This document shows positions 21,856 through 32,565 of a stretch of DNA of 64,000 bases, one piece after another. The DNA is from Nectonema munidae. Taxonomy: Eukaryota > Nematomorpha > Nectonematoida > Nectonematidae. Where the stretch lies: assembly GCA_030549495.1 (NCBI GenBank), contig JAUIRK010000370.1, positions 248,001 to 312,000 of the forward strand, written 5' to 3'. Position numbers and translations under genes: made by a program. Under the pieces are notes generated by a model. That model was not told the DNA's origin, did no database searches, and saw only the letters and a program-made list of their open reading frames with translations. Position 1 is the stretch's first letter, and every line of letters starts with the position of its first letter.

Positions 21856-24140
21856 CAGAGGTGCACATCCTCAAAACATTGGGAGGGTAGGGAAAATTGT
21901 AAAAAAAACTTCTTTTTTTTACAATTTTCAAAATTTATTATAAAAGAATATTTGTCCAATGAACACACCACCATTATATTTGCACTGTAAGCTCTCAATC
22001 CCATCATAACTTCGGATAACTAACGGATTTTATCAAGCCAATATACCTTATTTGTAATTCTGATGGCACCACTACCTTGATCTCTAGTTTTAAACATAGA
22101 ACTCATTTCAAAAAATGGGCACCTTATAGACAAAAAATAGAAACTTTTCTATCTTGAAATATAATTATAACAATAAATCTTTGTTCATTTTGCATGCCAG
22201 TGTATATTTGTCTCCATGCCATAAGTAGCCGACCCCTGTCCTAGCGAATGGCGAAGCAGTTCCATGGGGACCGAGAAGGGGCAACTAAGTAGATCGTTTT
22301 ACGCAACATATTGGACCCGTATTGGGTCATTTGCGATTTTTGCCAATAAGTCACATTTAAAAAGAGTAAATAACTTAGCCTTTGAATTGAGTTCAAGAAC
22401 CATTTATCGGTTTGATTAATGATTGAGGAGGTTCAAAACAAATTTTTTGAGAAACGTCTTATAGCAATTTTTCGATCGAAATGGGACAGTCCTGTGAGCA
22501 TGTTGCAAAGATGGCTCACAAAGTTCTCATTTGATTTGCCACTACATATGAGTGTAAGCAAGCGTTTTCCATGCTACTTGCCGTTGAAACCTAATCCCAA
22601 AACAGATTGGAAGTGAGTAATGATATCAGAGTTGCATTAATCAAAACAAAGCTAAACTTCCACAAACTGGTTTAGACATAGTACATGCATCCATTCCATT
22701 GACTGGATTATTCAGACAATTTATGAACAAATGTCAATTGCTATTAAAAATTATAGTTAGGCAGCCACGCCGAAAATTTTTACAAAGTTTGTGAACTACT
22801 TTTCAAGCTCAACAAGAGAACAAAATCATCATATATGATAGATCCTACCCATCGAATATAAGTAAGCCTTTATCCCTCCTTATTGCTATTTACAAGTTAT
22901 TGAAACTGATGCTCACAGTTGCATTTTTTATGGCCAGATATGCTATACTTTAGCCAAGTGAAGGTTTTACACCATCACTCTAAAAATGATCTCTTTTAAA
23001 TCTCTAGGAAGGAGAATTTTGGTTGGGACCATTCTATATTTGGTGTTCGAAGGTTAAAAATGGCTTTGTCTTCTTAGAAGACTAATGGTAATACAGCTAG
23101 ATCTTATTAATTTGACAGTAGATTATTCGGCAAACCCGCTATCCGATGCAATATCGATTAGGAGCTAAAAGATTATTCTCAGCCTCCCATCTCACTAATT
23201 GTCAAGAAGCGAATTGGTTAGGTGCATTGATTACTCTGTACTGAGATGCATTGTTGCTTAAAATTAAAATTTAAATTTTTTAGCAACAAAATGTTATCAA
23301 ACTAGATTAGTAACACAGAAAAATAAAGAATGATCTAATATAACCTTCATATTCTACCTACACTTAGGACATGGGTCTATGAATTGACAGGTATGTAGCC
23401 GTGAATTGATATTTGGCACTTTTAAATATAAATTCAAGGTTTAAAATTTTTGGAATATCTCAATTAGCTATTCCATTCCCTAAGTTATATGTTATAAATC
23501 ACATGTAAATGGACTAAGTTTTATTAACAAAAATTTTAGGAAAAGTGTTGTAAAAATACATTGCCAACTATTTTAAGCAATCTTGATAGAAAAAACTAAA
23601 ACATTAAATAAAACGAATATTTAAGGATGAAGGCACTATATATTTGATTTTGGGAATAAAAGACTTGATTGTTTAAATTATATTTAGGAAATGTAATAAG
23701 GCCATTTTTCCTAACTTGTGTCTATTACATTAATATAACTCTTTCAGTTAGTCAGCCCCGTCTTCGAACGGGAGGGGGCAAGACTGATTTTAATGGGGCT
23801 GGGACTATAAGAAAGTGCATGCGTTTATATATTTCTAAGGAGTTTCAAAGGGCCAAAATAAATCCCAGAAGGGTAAGCCCCCTTGCCCTTCATTATCGAC
23901 GGGCCTGGTTACAGTAATTAATAGGGATAAACCTTTTAAGCTATAAATTATAGAGTTCTTATATAGTTAAAAAAATTCTTGCCAACTGAAAAATTTCTCC
24001 ACCTTATTCAAAGTATTGGCTACATTACTTCCTTTGATCAAATATAGCTCAAATCCGCATTATTATATCAATAACGTGAGAAATAATGGAAAAAGAGATT
24101 TTATATATTCACTCTAAGACTTTGCTTTAAAACAAGAGCC
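21856..24140 (+). mobile_element. hAT-family repeat, copy B
   Basis: It begins CAGAGGTGCACATCC, a hAT-type terminus, only 18 bases after the end of the Tigger element. It shares with copy C the 5' block (AAAATTTATTATAAAAGAAT, CACTGTAAGCTCTCAATCC, GTTCCATGG) and with copies A and C the transposase tail and 3' non-coding block. The frame 22419-22616 is the decayed transposase C-terminus. It ends about 350 bp downstream of the GSK3 stop codon (GSK3 is on the other strand). Confidence 0.65.
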
Positions 24141-24494
24141 TACTCACAAGCACCTAGTGAAGAAGATCCTTATGTGTGTGTGAATTATACTTTCTTTCTT
24201 TTAGCTAGCCTGTATTCTATACTATGCACGTATAGGCAGGCGTTCAATCTACTATTGGCATTGATAAGTAATGCTCTCTTCAAAGCTCCCACCCATTCAA
24301 AATTGCATTGGAGGAAGTTTTTCAATGAATCTTTCAATGAATGTATCGAGTGAATCTTATCAGGGCACACTTATTAAAATATATATTAGAGTAGAATGTT
24401 GTTGTAGAAGGACATCCTTACCCTACACGTTTTTAATTAATGCAGTAACACCCAAAACACACCGATTTTCTCCTTTCTTTATATAAATCTCTTA
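24141..24494 (-). other. Presumed GSK3 3' untranslated/flanking region
   Basis: This lies between the GSK3 stop and the hAT copy. No open frame of note. Confidence 0.5.
24432..24437 (-). promoter_or_regulatory. Candidate GSK3 poly(A) signal
   Basis: The minus strand reads ATTAAA, the commonest variant of the polyadenylation hexamer, about 60 bases past the GSK3 stop. Its position is plausible but unverified. Confidence 0.3.
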
Positions 24495-24776
24495 TTAATG
24501 CTGGAGGATACTGCTTCTATCAAGAATTACACGTAGAGTAAAATTTGTCCATGCAGGAATGAATGTATATGAGGAAGAGAAACCTTGATAAGTGAAGTGA
24601 AAGAGATCTGGTGGAAGAGGTTGATTGTTGGGTAACGTTGCGTTAGGCTGTCTCAACTGATCAAAGAAGGAGTCTGTGAGTGCCTGCACAGCGGTCAGTC
24701 GATTGGAAGGGGAATATTCCAAAACTTTAGATATCAAGTGAACCGCTTCTACTGCGTTATTGCGATTTTTAAACAG
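24495..24776 (-). CDS. GSK3: GSK3 exon 5 (last coding exon)
   Basis: It follows an acceptor TTTTTAG and encodes the C-lobe end: [20 protein letters not shown], then [20 protein letters not shown] and a divergent tail ending SILQH and stop. It corresponds to human GSK3B from about residue 296 onward but lacks the Ser/Thr/Ala-rich tail. It joins exon 4 in phase 0. Confidence 0.9.
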   Translation of the reverse strand: MFKNRNNAVEAVHLISKVLEYSPSNRLTAVQALTDSFFDQLRQPNATLPNNQPLPPDLFHFTYQGFSSSYTFIPAWTNFTLRVILDRSSILQH

Positions 24777-27700
24777 CTAAAAATGAGTGAAACAGAAGGT
24801 GAATACTAAATATCAAGATTTTCTAACTTTATGCCAAGGCTGGGGTTTGATTAACGGGAATTTGAATTCTTTGTAATTACTATTCATTTCTAAAATTTGT
24901 TCCTTGGATGGCGAGCCAAGTATTTTGATGATTTCAACTAGTTGATCTATTCCACTTTCACCAGGAAACAACGGAGTGCCGAGTAATAACTCAACTAAAA
25001 CGCACCCTGAAGACCAAATATCTAAAAGCAACGATGATATAAGACACCTCATTTAAAATCAAACAGCAAGAGACGCTTTATTAAACGATTATGCTGAAGT
25101 TGACGTTTTAAAAAGACCAATAATACAAACAATATAAAATTTAAAATCTAAAGATCCCCAACTCAAATTTTTTTAAATCCATAACCAAAAACTTCATAGT
25201 ATCATTTAATAGGAAAAAAGCTTGCTCTACTGGTAGGTTATTATCGATCTTCAAATTTTTAAATATCTTTAGTTCTCTATTGGTGTTCACGCACCTGACT
25301 CAAAACAAAGAAAGAAAAAATAACATATTTATTTTTAAAAAGAAAGAAATTTTTTGAGCAGTATTATTCCGAGTTATATTTTTATAGCTTTCTTTTCAAA
25401 AGAAGGAAACTTTTTGCCCGAACATCAAGAATTTTAAAATAAATAATAATAATTCAGGAAAATATCCTAGAACTTATAAAAATTCGCCCGACTAAAAGTA
25501 CTTACTCCAAATGAGAAATTTAAAGCCAATTCTTCATTTACAACTTCGACTAAAGAAGGCCGATTTCATACGCTTTCAAAAATAATAGTGCTTTTTCATT
25601 AATCCTAGATTTTCTTGCCATCCCTTTAAAATCTCAAACTCCACAATGCTCGGCATAGCAAAATCTTTCAATTTTTAAAAACATCATCTTTCTATAGGTG
25701 ATAATACGAAAAGAAGTAAATGTATAGCTTGGTTCATTTTTTGAGCTTCAAGAGCAAAAAAGATAAACTTAGAGAACTCAAAGAAAAAATGTGCCGTGAA
25801 AAAGGAAAACTGGGTTGTTGCTTGATCTCTTCTTGATCTCACCCATCCAAAACACAACATTCCTACTTCATAAAACAAAGCCTAGTGAATATAACTCGTA
25901 AATGATTGCAATTGAATGCAGATTTGTACATCACGTTTTTCAAAAAACATTTCCCTTACTTAGTATAGGATAAATAAACATTTACAAACGCAATTTAGTT
26001 CATACATACAAAACATAGGACAAAGATATAAGGTTGTCAAAATTTAGTCTTCAAAAAATTAAAGATACCGTATATAAATTGCATACCTATTTTTGTATTA
26101 TAGGAGTATTAGAAGGATTATATAAGAAAAAGTGAAGTGTTATTGATAACATGTAACTTCAATTTAATCAGACATTGAAACCCTCAAATATTTTTCAGCC
26201 TGAACTGAAGCGCCTAGAAGCGATAAATTGAATTCAAAGAAATTAACTATTTTGCAAACCATATATTATTTATTCTTTAATATGTTTGAAATGTAGGAAC
26301 TAAGGAATCACAAAAAAGTAAATCGAATTGGGGATCTTAGGAATTTGCTCTAAAAGATTAAATACAGGTTTGTGATGTGTCGCTTATAGGAATAATAAGG
26401 AAAGATACCAATAGAGCAAGAGTAGTCCACAGCTCCAAAAATGAGTTCAGGAGCGCGATAATATCGGGAACAGATGTAGGATACGTTGGGCTCACCAACA
26501 ACAAGTTGTTTAGCTGAGCCAAAATCACATAACTTCAAGTGACCGGTGAAGGTGTCGAGAAGTAGGTTTTGAGGCTTGATGTCGCGATGACAGATGTTTT
26601 TAGAATGGATGTATGCGAGTGCTCTAAACACCTGGTACATGTAGAGTTTCACGCTAATCGGGTTAAAAGACTGGCGAGTTCGAGCATTGTATCTGGCGAC
26701 ACGATGAATTGTGTCTGGCACAAATTCTAACACCAAATTTAAAAACACGTCTGACTAAAAAAGTATGTGTTATCAGTTTTTAGGTTAGGAACGGTAGGAA
26801 TGCTTGTGCATACATTTTCACCCGTTGACATGAAATAGTACTTCATCTTGACGATGTTGCAATGCTCCAGCTCCTTCATAATATTCAATTCTCGATTCTA
26901 CAAAAAATACACATTACTCGAATACGAGAGAAAGCCTGCGACTTACACAATCACATAATGAATAAATGGAAAACAAATATAAAGAAAGACACGTATGTTC
27001 TTGTTCACCAGTAGTATATTCCTGTCAAAACAATAGTAATTATTTTTTAAACATTTGGCAAAGTGTTTCTTTACTTCATAATTATGTACACTACTATCGT
27101 TTTCTTTTTAAGATTTCTGATCGCCAATAAAAAATCAATTATATTTAAGCAATTATAATCAAAAAATAAGCCAAAGAGGAGAGAAAAAAAAAGTTACAAA
27201 CATGTGTGTCCATGATTCAAATGGGTAAAGTAATGGTAAAATTATACTTATAATAATTTATTAGGCAGGTAGTAAATATCAAAATCAACAGCATTGGTAT
27301 ATGAAGAACTGAGATGAGGAAAATGTATAAGAAAAGACATAAGGATGCCAAACTCTTAGAGGGGAAGAGTCACAAAATAAACACCCTTAAAGAGAAATGC
27401 CTGAAAATATTGATTCATCAACAGTTAAAAGATAATTCTTGAAGTTGACATACCATAAGAGACTTTTACTAGCAAGGAAAGTGAATGTGCTGGACATATG
27501 ATGATCAAAGATGAAGGACAGATCAGACGTGGGTACACATCAATGTATGAATGTTAGACTTTGGAAAGAGTAAAACTTTATACAGTAAAACTTCTTCCAA
27601 CGGACACTTTATTAATAAAGTATAAAATTAAAATCGTTCATTTCTTCAATAAAGTCATTGATGTTAGTTCCAATCATGTCCGTATTATTGAAGTTTTTAT

Positions 27701-30700
27701 GGCTTGCATACAGCTATGGAAAGAGATCTTAAGAAGGAGAACTTTTTGTATATTGCAATGAAGACTAAGAAAGTGATTGAGTGTTCGTTGAAGTTTCTTT
27801 CCTGCAATACTTACTACTCAGTATAGAGTAAAAAATACATCATCAAAGAAATAATAACTAAAATATCGATTGCAAAAGTTGCTTTGAATTTCGAAACCAT
27901 CATTTTGCTTATTATAAAGTTTTTATAGCATATTTTCACTAAAATATCGGTTTTATGTAAATCAACATCTTCACAGTATATAAGTTTTAAAACAACTTCA
28001 AAAGGACGCAATGCATCTGTGAGCTTTTCAAAAAAATCATTCTTTATCAAAAATGTTCTCAGTTGAAGCAGTTACACACGCAACAATTTTAAGCAATAAA
28101 AAACGGTAAGCCATTCTATGAGATCAAATTCGGATTTCACAAAATCTTTAGGCATGCTATTTTATATAGGAGTCTTTTGGAATATTCGTTTTAAGATAAT
28201 GTCTGCCTGTTCGGTTCTGCAACCAATGATATCACTATCAAAATTCCTCCAATCTTTTACGAATCATTTATCTCATCTCGATGTGAATAACACTAAGATG
28301 ACAATACTGTAATTTTTAGCGCATTTAAAAGTATACACGTCTGAAAAATAATGTTTCTATGCATTAAACTCTGGTATTTTATGACTTTTACCTGATTAAT
28401 TTTGGACAAGTGGGTTTTTAATTAAATTTCCTTTGCTTTGCACATATTTTTATTACTTGTTGCTCTATTGATAAATTCCTGATTGCCTTTTTAATGAGTT
28501 TTAAGAAGCCAAATCAACTTACAGCATCTAAGGCTTCCCTTTATATAAAAGAAAGGGTGCACATCAGGGGGCGGGGGAAGATATCGCCGAAGGAGCAGAC
28601 ACTCATGATAAGGAAAACGAAGTGGCTTTTTTTGGATCTAAAAGTACAAAGCCGTATGCAAAAGCCTACACCTGAAACCAGCAGCACCGAACCATGGCTT
28701 TTATGTAAGTTGGCTGATTGTACACTTATCGCTGCTGCTACGAAAGTGTAGCATAAATTTTAGACATTTTCTGTGATCACTTCTTTGAAGAGGAAATACA
28801 CACTCAGTCTCTTTTATTTGAAACAATGACAAAGTTATGTCGAATGTGTCTGAAGATGAAAACTTATCCGAATATAGCATGGTGTCTAACAATGAAAATG
28901 ATAAAGACTTTGAAGTTATTTCAAAAAATGACGACGGATTTTTGATCTTAAATTGTAATAATGAAAAACATGTTTTATTCAAAGAGAAAAATTCTTTTGA
29001 ATCAAAGATGTTATCAATTGGTGTTCAGAATATCATTACAAAAGTTTTCAATGCTTTTTCAGGTAAAATAACTTTTCGTCCAATTTTTGATAAGAATTTT
29101 TAGCATATTCAAAAGTGCACAGTTGCTGAAAAAGTTGGGGTGAAAATTGACTGAAAAACAGGGTTACACAGTGATTTTACGATCAATGTTTAAAAAAGAA
29201 TAATTTTTTAAGTACATTAAATAATGAAAAGTTTTCTTTTTTAAACCTTTCTTTAGTCAAAGTTGGAAGGAAAAGAAAGAAGTTAATTACATCTCTAAGT
29301 ATATAAGTGGGAATCGAACTTTCTAAGTACTGGGAATGGGAGTTTAATATTTCGCCTTTGACTGCGCAACCCCTTTAGAAACTCTCTCTCGAAGAACTTA
29401 AGGGTTCTTTAAGTTCTTCTACTTAAAGGAACTACCTGGAGTAATTAAAGCCATAAATTCTTTTAGAAAGTTTCTGGAGTAAAACTATCATTACTCTTAA
29501 ATACTTGAAAAATCCGACTCAGACTCCTAAATTGTATTGGATTTCGAATCTGATTCCTATCTTTATAAATCTCCAACTCCCGATTGCAAAACTCTGAATC
29601 ATATAATCAATAAATGTATCTCAGACCGATTATTATATAAAACTCTATACAGAGAGAGTTTACTGAGCTACACTTGCGCTTAAAAATAAATGTTTGATTA
29701 TTTGGATATTTCATATACGTATCATTCAATTTTGCGTCAAAAGCAAAATCGCAGTGTTTAGGGGCTGCACCTCTCTAATATTTGGCCTCCATTGACCTTT
29801 TAAAGTTTGGCTACGTCTGTCGCGAAAATAAGCATAAGATTGATGCAATTATGTGCAATATTTTTTAATTTTATGCTCTCTCGTGATAATGTTATTTCGG
29901 AAGAAACAAATGTTCTTTAACTGGAAAAATGTAGTTTTTGTTAGTTATTTAAGCATAATAATTCTCTGTATAATTTCAAATATAACTTGAGTTGATAGGT
30001 AGTTAGTAGATGTATTAATGTCCCAAATTGGTAATCTAAGTGGGGCGAGTTAGTAGGATGGAGTCCGGACAAAATCCGCCCCCCCCCTGGACAAAATCCC
30101 TTCTCTCAAAATGAGAAAGAGGACAGAACCCCCCTCTCTTTTAAAGACAAAAACTTGATTTTAATATTAGAGTTAGTATTAACACAAACCATAAATTTAA
30201 TTTTAATATTAGAGTAATACAAAAACTTGATTTAAATATTAGAATCAGTGTTAACAAAACACAAAAAGGACGTGTACAGACAAAAGTCCTACCTGACAAA
30301 ATCCCTCCCTTCAGAATGAGATAGAGAACAACACCCCCCCCCCCCCAGTTCCGCAAAATCATAGCATAATTGAGCATGTATATTACATAACTTTGTTTTT
30401 TAGTACATATTAAAAAAATATTGACTTTAATTCTAGCAATACAATGTTAAGCAAAATTCACTTTATTGAATTTAAAGGTAAGAATTAACATACAGTTTTA
30501 AACAAACATTATAATTACTTGCTTATTTGAACCGAATACAGTGGCTCACAGCACTCAGTGTTTCGGGAATGGTTTTAAGCCCATCACCGTGGTTCAGACG
30601 TTCTTTCAAATTCTTCGTTGTTCTTTTGACTCTTTTCGTTTGTGTACGTCCATGAGCATCTTGAAGGCAGTCGACACAAGTGCAAAATCGTTGCGCAAAC

Positions 30701-32548
30701 AATCTATCAAAATCCACAGCGAAGGGTGAATGTGTCCAACCAAGTGTGAAAATTGCTGATTCCAACTTTGACACAAGTTATTTGTTCAGTCTTCTCCTGC
30801 TATAGTTATGTCATTGACATTCCAGATTGTTGGTGGAAACAGAGGTGGTCTGTGTCTAATTCATACAGGTTGGATCTGTCCATCGGCAAAAGGAGATGGT
30901 TTAATGCGATAGAAAGATCCAGTTACATATGTTGAATCAAAAGATTCTACGAGAGCTTCTGTTCCTAGGGGAATATTTTCCCGTAAGAGCTCCATGCCAG
31001 CAGGAACCTCGTTTACAGGAAGGAAAGCTAGGGCGTCTAACATTTCGCAGAACAGTCTAACATCACCATCATCTTTGTAAAGTCTAGTAAGCCCCAATTG
31101 CTGAATTTTACGCCAAGTGTTTTGTGTTAAGTGGAAGAAGCATCCTTAACTACTGACACGTGGAACCAACTTGAATAACAGATTGTTCAAAATTAGTTAC
31201 AGCAAGTGGCGTGTCTGCATTGAATCCTAATTGATTACATTTGTTCAAAACAGCCTGAAGCATTTCCTCATATGTTGACTGCATTATATTTGGAAGCAAT
31301 GAATAAACACAAGAGACTGCTGTTTCATCTAATGATGCACCAATCACATAAGCTTGTTGAAATACTGGAGGTGACAAGGAAAAGTTACCACCCATGAAAT
31401 ATTTACTGCTGCGAGCTAGCACCTCCATCGTCGTAGATAGGAAAGTTGTCCACTCATCAGGGATAGCAAGATAACGTAATGGCGCAGGTTCCTTTGGAAG
31501 GGCTCCTCTCCTCTGACGTCGAAGGCTTCGCTTCATTGCTTCGCTGCTGTCGAGGCGCACACGAAGTTGATCTTTGGCCTGCATAATCGCACTGCTCAAA
31601 ATCGGGGAAGGCCTTTCTCTAGTTGCCGGTCTCTACTACCTAACCAAAAATATAAACTTTTTTTAACATGTAAATTATATAAATAACGTTTTATATCTCA
31701 TAACCTGTAAGGTTGAACGCGGGTAGACAAATTGGTTTTGTCATTCCCAACCTGTACAGTATACTACGGTGGAATAATGTATTTGTCAATTCATGGAATA
31801 ATCAAAATTATAAAGAAAATTTTTATTTTATTGACAACTAGAAATTTTTTTTTCAAAGTATAAATGTCAACTTAAAATAAAATAATAAAATTCAATGAAA
31901 ATCGTATTTACTCAAAGCCAATTGATTGACATATTTATTATGATTTGTCAAAGAAAGACAAAATAAATCTTAATAATTTGTCAAAATGGGCTTTACAAAA
32001 TATATAATAGTATAACTTTTGATCAGGTTTACATGGATAAAATTGAAGAAACGTATACGATTGAATTTTGAATAAATTTTTTGTAAAACAAGCTTACACT
32101 TAAATATCTCAAACATAGTCTTCTCCTAACGCGTTGAAGAAATATTTTTAATTCAGTTGTAAAAATAAAGTTAAATTAAACAATTTTTCATTTGAATTTA
32201 ATTATTACAAGTTTGTAAAACAAAGAATTTGTGAAATTATTTACCAAATTGCTTATGAAGCGTATGCGAAAGCAAAAGAGAAGAGACAACTTAATTTGCG
32301 TGACATCCATTTTAATGTTATTTTAAAAAAGGAGTGAAAGAAGAAAGTACTTTAAATCTTCTGTCCTGCAAAACTTTCTTAATCGCAACAATTTCTCCAT
32401 CTGAGCATAATTTTGCTTGAAAGACCACTCCAAAGGAGCCATTACCGATGACTTTGGTATCTGTGTATGAAATGACTTCTTGAATAATGGAGTCATTCTC
32501 TACTTTGTTAGCCAGCACACTAACCACATGTGCTTGATTATGTGACAT
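24495..32548 (-). CDS. GSK3: Glycogen synthase kinase 3 (GSK3/shaggy), five exons
   Basis: Joining exons 32548-32351, 26897-26814, 26754-26409, 25021-24828 and 24776-24495 gives an uninterrupted 367-residue protein. GSK3 is a Ser/Thr kinase that phosphorylates primed substrates in Wnt, insulin and hedgehog signalling. Visible kinase features are the glycine loop IGNGSFGVV (34-42), catalytic Lys57 in [13 protein letters not shown] with catalytic Asp152, DFG at 171-173, and activation-loop Tyr187 in [17 protein letters not shown]. The three residues that bind the priming phosphate in human GSK3B (Arg96, Arg180, Lys205) are kept as Arg64, Arg151 and Lys176. The axin/FRAT-binding region ([20 protein letters not shown]) is present. 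The usual N-terminal RPRTTSF inhibitory serine motif is not in the visible protein, and the C-terminus is short and divergent. It could be a lineage-specific paralogue. The first ATG after a splice-acceptor-like TTTTTTAG was taken as the start; an upstream exon is possible. Confidence 0.92.
24828..25021 (-). CDS. GSK3: GSK3 exon 4
   Basis: It encodes [14 protein letters not shown] through [11 protein letters not shown], the alpha-F/G helices and the axin/FRAT-binding loop of GSK3. The first codon (Asp) is split with exon 3. The donor is AAA|GTTAGA. Confidence 0.92.
25022..26408 (-). other. GSK3 intron 3 (1387 nt)
   Basis: It has a GTATCT donor and a TTTTAG acceptor. It is AT-rich. I see no nested gene or transposon in it; the minus frame at 25684-25878 is incidental. 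Confidence 0.7.
26409..26754 (-). CDS. GSK3: GSK3 exon 3 (catalytic core)
   Basis: It encodes [11 protein letters not shown] through GAVDYSCSI, including [18 protein letters not shown] and the activation-loop Tyr in [18 protein letters not shown]. It ends one base into the Asp codon. A 59-nt intron (26755-26813) separates it from exon 2. Confidence 0.95.
26814..26897 (-). CDS. GSK3: GSK3 exon 2
   Basis: This 84-nt exon encodes 28 residues, [20 protein letters not shown] then YFMSTGEN, matching the alpha-C helix region of GSK3 including its conserved Glu. It joins exon 1 at RRFK|NREL in phase 0 and exon 3 at TGEN|SDVFL in phase 0. Confidence 0.92.
27814..28320 (-). pseudogene. hAT transposase fragment
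   Basis: The minus-strand frame contains [18 protein letters not shown], followed by a Cys-Glu-Asp-Val-Asp-Leu patch. This resembles the helical insertion of hAT transposases, where a LxxALxPFExxxxxL block is characteristic. The upstream part is broken by stops. It is a relic with low confidence as to extent. Confidence 0.45.
28494..29103 (+). other. Two unassigned plus-strand frames inside GSK3 intron 1
   Basis: Frames 28494-28751 (85 codons, basic) and 28837-29103 (88 codons, acidic, starting [20 protein letters not shown]) are antisense to GSK3. The second has the hydrophilic acidic composition typical of the N-terminus of many transposon proteins. I recognise no domain and cannot say whether either is real. 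Confidence 0.25.
29290..29385 (-). repeat. Possible tRNA-derived SINE head
   Basis: The minus strand carries a B-box-like GTTCGATTCCC (29309-29319), preceded at tRNA-like distance by GGGGTTGCGCAGTCAAAGG. No convincing cloverleaf can be folded. Confidence 0.3.
30065..30350 (+). repeat. Direct repeat of a GACAAAATCCC block with C tracts
   Basis: A block of about 47 bases (GACAAAATCCCTTCTCTC, AAAATGAGAAAGAGGACA, then a C run) at about 30086-30132 recurs at about 30295-30342. The space between carries a repeated CTTGATTTTAATATTAGAG motif. C runs lie at 30079-30088 and 30335-30348. It looks like the ends or iterons of an unidentified small element. Confidence 0.6.
30523..31599 (-). pseudogene. 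MULE transposase pseudogene in GSK3 intron 1
   Basis: It lies on the same strand as GSK3. The first frame (31599-31150) begins [20 protein letters not shown] and has the features that precede and form the MULE domain: a basic RRQRRG patch, [10 protein letters not shown], then [20 protein letters not shown] (catalytic Asp replaced by Gly in the usual DGTF), [18 protein letters not shown] and the second catalytic region [10 protein letters not shown] (usually TDFE). The next block ([19 protein letters not shown]) lies across a frame change; then 31097-30861 and 30774-30523 carry the helical C-terminal part ([22 protein letters not shown], then [12 protein letters not shown]). At least three frame changes and two altered catalytic positions mean it is inactive. 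Confidence 0.8.
31697..31775 (-). repeat. MULE-type terminal sequence
   Basis: The minus strand reads TATACTGTACAGGTTGGGAA, then TTGTCTACCCGCGTTCAACC and ACAGGTTATGAGATAT. This is the same terminal sequence seen at 19800-19866, in opposite orientation, lying about 100 bp upstream of the MULE start codon. It is a likely end of the MULE element; I could not find the partner end near 30.4 kb. Confidence 0.55.
32351..32548 (-). CDS. GSK3: GSK3 exon 1 (first recognised coding exon)
   Basis: It starts at the ATG in CCATGTCACATAATC. It encodes 66 residues: a short divergent N-terminus, then [20 protein letters not shown] and [22 protein letters not shown] acceptor ends at 32566, so the true exon may extend to 32565 with an upstream (perhaps 5' untranslated) exon. 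The donor is AAA|GTACTT. Confidence 0.88.
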
Positions 32549-32565
32549 GGATGATGCGTTATGAT

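Larger units (their letters stand above)
26898..32350 (-). other. GSK3 intron 1 (5453 nt), transposon-bearing
   Basis: It has a GTACTT donor and a TTGTAG acceptor. It contains a hAT relic (27814-28320), unassigned plus-strand frames (28494-29103), a C-tract direct repeat (30065-30350) and a MULE transposase with terminal sequence (30523-31775). The stretch 26898-27800 shows no feature. Confidence 0.75.

Noticed and set aside
28837-29103. An antisense host gene in GSK3 intron 1
   Set aside because: No domain, splice context or homologue recognised; kept only as an unassigned frame.
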